Source: Myxococcaceae bacterium (GTDB taxonomy: Bacteria > Myxococcota > Myxococcia > Myxococcales > Myxococcaceae). Taken from it: 64,000 nt of DNA. The position numbers were made by a program, and so were the translations under genes. This document shows, one piece after another, positions 59,803 through 64,000 of the stretch. Position 1 is the first letter of the stretch; each line of letters starts with the position of its first letter. Under the pieces are notes generated by a model that worked only from the letters and a program-made list of their open reading frames with translations, did no database searches and was not told the origin of the DNA. The stretch is from NCBI GenBank assembly GCA_016793095.1, contig JAEUJQ010000050.1, positions 62,001-126,000 on the forward strand. Reading direction: 5' to 3'.

Positions 59803-60870
59803 GTGCGACGAGAACTCCTCCTGCTCTTCCTTGCCCTCGGAGCCTGTCGCGCTCCCAGCACCGCCCCGCGCCTGACGCCGCTCGACTTCGACGCCCTGCC
59901 CGGCCCCAGGACGTTCAGCGCCGAGGCGACGCTCGAGGCGCGCTGGGCCGGCCCGCTCAAGGCCGCCCACGACGCGGGCCAGCGCGGCGCCTTCAAGGGC
60001 GTCGATGGCGTCGACATCGCGTACCTCATCCACCGGGTGCCCTCGCCGAAGGCCGCCGTCGTGCTGGTGACGGGGCGCACGGAGCCGATTCGCAAGTACG
60101 CCGAGCTGCTCGACGACCTGAACCGCGCGGGCTTCTCCACCTACGCGATGGACCACCGCGGCCAGGGCGCCTCGGGGCGCATGCTGCCCAACCCACAGAA
60201 GGGCTACGTGGGCAGCTTCGACGACTACGTCACCGACCTGCACACCTTCGTCACCACCGTGGTGAAGGCCGAGACGAACGTGAAGGTGCTCCTCGTCGCG
60301 CACTCCATGGGCGGGGCGGTCGGCCTGCTCACCGTCGATGCGTACCCTGACGACTTCGCGGCGGTGGTGGCGAGCTCGCCGATGCTGGAGATCAACACCG
60401 GGGCCTTCCCCGCGCCCATCGCGGGTACGCTCGGCGCTGCAGCCTGTGGTGCGAGCGACGGCTCGGCCTACGCCATCGGCTCGGGAGACTTCCGCGAAGA
60501 GGCCGACTTCTCGAAGTCCACCGTCACCTCGAGCGAGCCGCGCTTCTGGTGGAAGCGGCAGCTCTTCGACGACTCTCCCGAGCTGCGCATGGGCGGCCTC
60601 ACGTGGCGCTGGCTGTGCGAGTCGCTGACGGGCTCGTCGAACGCGGAGCAGGCGGGCCGCTTCTCCTCGACGCCCACGCTCATCCTCCAGGCAGGGAAGG
60701 ACACCATCGTGAAGCCCGGCGGTCAGCAGCGGTACTGCGCCGCCGCGCCGCGCTGCCAGCTCTCCCGCCTCGACGACGCGAAGCACGAGAACTACGCCGA
60801 GCGCGACGAGCTCCGGAACGTCGCGGTCGAGCGAACGCTCAAGTTCTTCGAGTGGGCGGTGACGCAGTGA
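59803..60870 (+). CDS. Alpha/beta hydrolase lipoprotein (lysophospholipase/MGL-like)
   Basis: About 355 aa from GTG 59803, which gives a lipobox (FLALGACRAP). The alpha/beta-hydrolase fold follows: AMDHRGQGASGRM (oxyanion/His-Gly region), nucleophile Ser in VAHSMGGAVG, an acid in QAGKDTIV and a C-terminal His in DDAKHENY. The arrangement matches PldB-type lysophospholipases and monoacylglycerol lipases. Its stop overlaps the start of the next gene by four bases, so the small secreted protein downstream is translationally coupled. Confidence 0.88.
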   Translation: MRRELLLLFLALGACRAPSTAPRLTPLDFDALPGPRTFSAEATLEARWAGPLKAAHDAGQRGAFKGVDGVDIAYLIHRVPSPKAAVVLVTGRTEPIRKYAELLDDLNRAGFSTYAMDHRGQGASGRMLPNPQKGYVGSFDDYVTDLHTFVTTVVKAETNVKVLLVAHSMGGAVGLLTVDAYPDDFAAVVASSPMLEINTGAFPAPIAGTLGAAACGASDGSAYAIGSGDFREEADFSKSTVTSSEPRFWWKRQLFDDSPELRMGGLTWRWLCESLTGSSNAEQAGRFSSTPTLILQAGKDTIVKPGGQQRYCAAAPRCQLSRLDDAKHENYAERDELRNVAVERTLKFFEWAVTQ

Positions 60871-61382
60871 GCGCGCTGCTGCTGGCGATGCTGCTGGCAC
60901 AGGCCCCTCGAGCGTCGGCCGCTCCGCCATCGGGGCCGCCGTCACTCACGAGTCAGCCCGCCTTCAGGCTCCGGGTCGGCGGCCACCTTGGAATCCCCCT
61001 GTTGGTCGGCGTGGGCGCCACCGGTACCTTCCACGTCGATGGCCGGCCGAGGTTCGACGTGGACGCGCACTGGGAGCCGTCGGGCTTCCTCCAGTCGTAC
61101 TCCGTCGGCGCGGCGTGGCGGCCGCTCGACCGGTTCGTCTTCGTCGGCGCGCGGGTGCGCCTGATGCATTTCCAGCCGCCATGGACGAGGGGCTTCAACG
61201 GCGCCACCGACAACCACCTGGGGCTCGGCGTCGAGACCGGCGTTCGCCTGCGCGTTGGACCGGCGGATCAGGGCGTCATCACCGTCACGGTCGGCGGCAC
61301 CTGGCTGCCGACGCAGGCGACCAACCTGCAGGTGCTGCTCGGCCTGACAGCCGGCTTCTCGTGGGCGGTGTGGTCGCGCTGA
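60867..61382 (+). CDS. Small secreted beta-rich protein coupled to the hydrolase
   Basis: 171 aa from GTG 60867 (GTGA overlap with the hydrolase stop). Signal peptide SALLLAMLLAQAPRASA. The mature part has repeated amphipathic strands (RLRVGGHLGIPLLVGVG, FVFVGARVRLMHFQ, GVRLRVGPADQGVITVTVGG) ending in Trp-Ser-Arg, the look of a small outer-membrane barrel or lipid-binding protein. No named family. Confidence 0.72.
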   Translation: MSALLLAMLLAQAPRASAAPPSGPPSLTSQPAFRLRVGGHLGIPLLVGVGATGTFHVDGRPRFDVDAHWEPSGFLQSYSVGAAWRPLDRFVFVGARVRLMHFQPPWTRGFNGATDNHLGLGVETGVRLRVGPADQGVITVTVGGTWLPTQATNLQVLLGLTAGFSWAVWSR

Positions 61383-61412
61383 GCGACGGCGCCGACGCCG
61401 ACGCAGCTCTAC

Positions 61413-61445
61413 GAATTCACGCAGTCTCATGAAGGCGTGATTCGG
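61413..61445. terminator. Candidate bidirectional terminator hairpin
   Basis: Inverted arms CGAATTCACGC (61413-61423) and GCGTGATTCG (61436-61445) with one bulged T and a 12-nt loop, in the 132-bp gap between convergent genes. No T tract. Confidence 0.35.
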
Positions 61446-61514
61446 CTCATCCACCTGGTCGAGCGAATCAACGCGCCGGTTGACACGACGTCGCCGACCG
61501 TCGAGCGGCCGGGT

Positions 61515-62042
61515 TCAAGGCGCCGGTCGGAGCCTCAGGACGAGGAAGTAGCCGCCGTGCTCCTTCTCACTCCCGTGATCGATCTCGTAGCGCGCGGCCC
61601 GCGGCGGGAGCGCGAAGAACCGGTCGGCCTCATCGACCGCACGGGAGAGCGGATACGCCGCGTCCAGCAGCACCAGCTCGTCCGCGTCGATCGTTCGTCC
61701 GAGCGGCTTGAACACGATGGATGTGCGCGAGGCCCAGAGCTCCTCAATCATCCCTTCGAGGGTCAACCACAGCGTCCCGTCGCCTGGATCGAGCACCTCG
61801 ACCACCTGCGCGGGCAACACCGTGATGAGCGCTCCCTCGCGCTCGAGCGTCCCGGTGGCCCCCGGAAACGCGCAGGCCTCGTGGTAGTCGCCCTGCGGTG
61901 CGGCGTCCGCACGGGCCCCCTCCCACGAGCACAGCGCCCGCCGCGGCCCCAACAGCACGGGCCCTCCGTCAGTCGCGACCACGCCCAGACCTGGTGGCGC
62001 GTCGGCTCCGGCAGCGTTCGTCGAGCGCGGCGCATCCGTCAT
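61515..62042 (-). CDS. Small cytoplasmic protein of unknown function
   Basis: About 175 aa from ATG 62042 (MTDAPRSTNAAG), with another ATG one codon before it and a longer frame upstream. It contains ALITVLPAQVVEVLDPGDGTLWLTLEG and SRTSIVFKPLGRTID, with an acidic helix at the end. No signal peptide, membrane segment or family was recognised. Confidence 0.6.
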   Translation of the reverse strand: MTDAPRSTNAAGADAPPGLGVVATDGGPVLLGPRRALCSWEGARADAAPQGDYHEACAFPGATGTLEREGALITVLPAQVVEVLDPGDGTLWLTLEGMIEELWASRTSIVFKPLGRTIDADELVLLDAAYPLSRAVDEADRFFALPPRAARYEIDHGSEKEHGGYFLVLRLRPAP

Positions 62043-62115
62043 CATTGGCAGCGTCGCATGATTCGCGAGGGAGGGACGCTTGAATCTCACAGGCGCTGAG
62101 GGCACTCCAAGGCGC

Positions 62116-62934
62116 ATGGCGCCTGTTCATGACATCGCAGCGAAGGACTTCGAGACGGCCGTGCTGGCGAAGAGCCACGACGTGCCCGTGGTGGTGGACT
62201 TCTGGGCCGGGTGGTGCGCGCCCTGCCGCATGCTGGGGCCGACGCTCGAGCGTGAGGTCGAGGCGCTCAACGGCCGCGTGCTGCTCGCGAAGGTGGACGT
62301 CGACCAGGCGCAGGACCTCGCCGCCGCCTACCAGGTGCAGGGAATCCCCGCGGTGAAGGCCTTCCGGCAGGGCAAGGTCGTCGCGGAGTTCACCGGCGCG
62401 CGCGACGCGGGCTTCGTGCGCAAGTGGCTCGCCGGCATCGCGCCGTCCGAGCGACAGCAGGCGCTCGAGCGCGCCTCGTCCGTCGAGCTGCTCACGCCGC
62501 TCCTCGACGACGCGGAGGTGGGGCTCGCCGCGGCGCTCAAGCTCGCCGCGCTGCACCTCGCGAGCGGGAAGCCGCAGGCCGCCGGGCCGCTGCTCGAGCG
62601 GGTGCCGATGCACCACGCGCTGCACGACCGCGCCGAGGCGCTGCGACAACAGGCCCGGCTCGCCGAGGCGGCCAGCGCGCTCGGCGACGAGGCCTCGTTG
62701 AAGACCCGGCTCGAGCGGGACGCGATGGACGTCGAGGCCCGGTTCGCGCTGGCCTGCGTCTTCGCGTCGCGAGGGGACGACCTGCACGCCCTCGAGCAGT
62801 TCCTCGAGGTCGTGACGGCGCGCAAGGCGAGGCGGGAGGACGCCCGCAAGGCGATGCTGGCCGTCTTCGACCGGCTCGGCGGTGGGAGTCCCCTCACCCA
62901 GCAGTTCCGGCGGCGGCTGCAAGCGGTCTTGTGA
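62116..62934 (+). CDS. CnoX/YbbN-like thioredoxin with TPR-like C-terminus
   Basis: 272 aa from ATG 62116 (MAPVHDIAAKDF). The N-terminal thioredoxin domain has WCAPC in VVDFWAGWCAPCRMLGPT and the cis-Pro loop GIPAVKAF. The C-terminal ~150 residues are an alpha-helical TPR-like region (VGLAAALKLAALHLASGKPQ, EARFALACVFASRG). CnoX (YbbN) combines thioredoxin and TPR to protect proteins from oxidation and hand them to GroEL/DnaK. With an intact WCAPC, an oxidoreductase role is also possible. Confidence 0.87.
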   Translation: MAPVHDIAAKDFETAVLAKSHDVPVVVDFWAGWCAPCRMLGPTLEREVEALNGRVLLAKVDVDQAQDLAAAYQVQGIPAVKAFRQGKVVAEFTGARDAGFVRKWLAGIAPSERQQALERASSVELLTPLLDDAEVGLAAALKLAALHLASGKPQAAGPLLERVPMHHALHDRAEALRQQARLAEAASALGDEASLKTRLERDAMDVEARFALACVFASRGDDLHALEQFLEVVTARKARREDARKAMLAVFDRLGGGSPLTQQFRRRLQAVL

Positions 62935-62989
62935 GGTTCTCGTTGCTGTGGTGTGACCGCGACGCCCTCACCGCGGTCAAGAGGTACAC

Positions 62990-64000
62990 ATGGGCAACGA
63001 AGTCTCAGCGTCTGGAGCGCTGAACCCCGAGGCGTTTCAGCGGCTCGCCGAGCTGGCGTCAGTCGCCTTGCTGGCGCACCGCGAGGGGCGTGTGGTGTGG
63101 GCGAACGCCGCGGCGGCGCACCTGGCCGGCTACCCGTGCCCGACGGCGCTCATCGGGCGTTCAGTGCTCGACTTCGTTCAGCCTGAGAACCGCGCCGAGG
63201 TGACGGCCGGCCTCGAGCGCGCCGCCCGGGGCGAAGGCCAGACGTACCGGCAGACGTTTCAGCGCGCCGACGGCTCCACGCTCGACGCCGAGCTGCAGCG
63301 GGTGCCACTCGGCGAGGGCCTCACGTTGGTCGTCGCCCGCTCCCTCGAGCCCGAGCGGCTTCAGCGCGCCGCCGAGCTTCGCGCCCGGGCCTTCTTCGAC
63401 GCCTCGACGGCCGCGCTGGGCATCTCGCGCCTGGGCGTGCACGTCGAGGTCAACCTCGCCTACGCACGGCTGTTCGGCTTCGACGACCCGCAGGAGCTGG
63501 TCGGGGTCCCCATTCTCGACCTCATCGACCCGTCGGAGCACGAGCGCATTCGCGACAACGTGCGACGGCGGGCGCAGGGAGAGCCGGTCGAGGAGTCCTA
63601 TGACGCCCTCGCGCGCCGCCGCGACGGCTCGTCCTTCATGATGGGCGTGAAGGTCTCGTCGTACCGCGACGGCTCCGACACCATCACCCTCGTGGTGGTG
63701 CGAGACGTCACCGCGGAGAAGGCCGCCGAGGCGCAGGTGCGGCATCGCGAGCGCCTCGAGGCCATCGGGCGGCTCGCGGGCGGCGTCGCCCACGACTTCA
63801 ACAACATCCTCGCGGCCATCCTCGCCAACGCCGAGCTGTCACTGCTGACGGTGCCGGCGGACACGTCGCTCCACCACAACCTCTCCGTCATCCGTGACGC
63901 GACCCAGCGCGCGCGCAACCTCGTCAGCCAGATCCTCACCTTCGGGCGGCGCGACCGGGGCAACGCCATCGCGCTCGACCCGGTGCAGGTCATCGGTGAG
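62990..64000 (+). CDS. PAS-domain histidine kinase, 5' part
   Basis: Starts at ATG 62990 behind an AGAGG site and is open to the last base (337 codons). Two PAS domains are visible (VALLAHREGRVVWANAAAAHLAG at residues ~25-110 and FFDASTAALGISRLG onward at ~135-245), followed by the dimerisation/phospho-acceptor H-box GGVAHDFNNILAAI near residue 268. The HDFNN form is typical of PAS hybrid kinases that usually carry a receiver after the ATPase domain. The ATPase domain lies beyond the window. Confidence 0.88.
   Translation, partial: MGNEVSASGALNPEAFQRLAELASVALLAHREGRVVWANAAAAHLAGYPCPTALIGRSVLDFVQPENRAEVTAGLERAARGEGQTYRQTFQRADGSTLDAELQRVPLGEGLTLVVARSLEPERLQRAAELRARAFFDASTAALGISRLGVHVEVNLAYARLFGFDDPQELVGVPILDLIDPSEHERIRDNVRRRAQGEPVEESYDALARRRDGSSFMMGVKVSSYRDGSDTITLVVVRDVTAEKAAEAQVRHRERLEAIGRLAGGVAHDFNNILAAILANAELSLLTVPADTSLHHNLSVIRDATQRARNLVSQILTFGRRDRGNAIALDPVQVIGE

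Overview
The window comes from a high-GC myxobacterium (Myxococcota), most likely of the Myxococcaceae/Archangiaceae type. The evidence is strong G/C bias at third codon positions, a DUF2378/TIGR02265 protein (a myxobacteria-restricted family), eukaryote-like Ser/Thr kinase, PilZ-receiver and histidine kinase regulators, many lipobox proteins, and three very large secreted proteins that end in a Cys-Gly-Cys/hydrophobic/Arg tail of the MYXO-CTERM type. No rRNA, tRNA, CRISPR array or prophage was seen. One complete insertion sequence is present.

Layout. 1-6 kb: end of a CsgG/FlgO-like protein, a Na+/solute symporter, a PilZ-receiver regulator, the GTPase YchF and an SDR oxidoreductase. 6-11.4 kb (plus strand): DUF2378 protein, membrane Ser/Thr kinase, Fe/B12-type ABC ATPase, an overlapping TonB-like protein with an internal repeat, and an AlkB-like dioxygenase. 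11.3-24.8 kb (all minus strand): a 1180-aa surface protein, GT2 glycosyltransferase, methyltransferase (ATGA overlap), an ELWxxDGT surface protein, a further MYXO-CTERM protein, a GH3 glycosidase and an ATP-grasp enzyme. The spacing suggests that much of this run is co-transcribed. 24.9-39.5 kb: mixed housekeeping and accessory genes (CBS pair, Kazal/MopE-like lipoprotein, thioesterase, a Gre-family factor without its catalytic loop, peroxiredoxin, tryptophan 2,3-dioxygenase, AAA ATPase, isoaspartyl peptidase, phosphoesterase, class III nucleotide cyclase, Uma2 protein). Within it a 1.23-kb IS5-family element with CTAG target duplication has split the ATPase gene from a coiled-coil gene.

The most interesting region is 39.7-49.9 kb, a four-gene minus-strand operon. 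It encodes a fatty-acyl-AMP ligase, a stand-alone acyl carrier protein, a 2355-aa megasynthase with domains KS-AT-ACP-(pseudo)KR-DH and a C-terminal PLP-dependent alpha-oxoamine synthase, and a CFA-synthase-like SAM methyltransferase. Read as an assembly line, a free fatty acid is adenylated and loaded on the ACP, extended once or more with malonyl-CoA, reduced and dehydrated to a 2-enoyl thioester, and released by decarboxylative condensation with an amino acid. The product would be a long-chain alpha-amino enone. With serine this is a 3-keto-sphing-4-enine-like base, made without the usual serine palmitoyltransferase plus desaturase route. This is inference from domain content.

50-64 kb: lipoproteins and secreted proteins (PNGase F-like glycosidase, GDPD phosphodiesterase, a Gln-rich YRQQQQQEL repeat protein, alpha/beta hydrolase with a coupled small secreted protein), a PrsW-like intramembrane protease, an intergenic region with a long palindrome and tandem repeats, a CnoX-like thioredoxin, and a PAS histidine kinase that runs off the window end.
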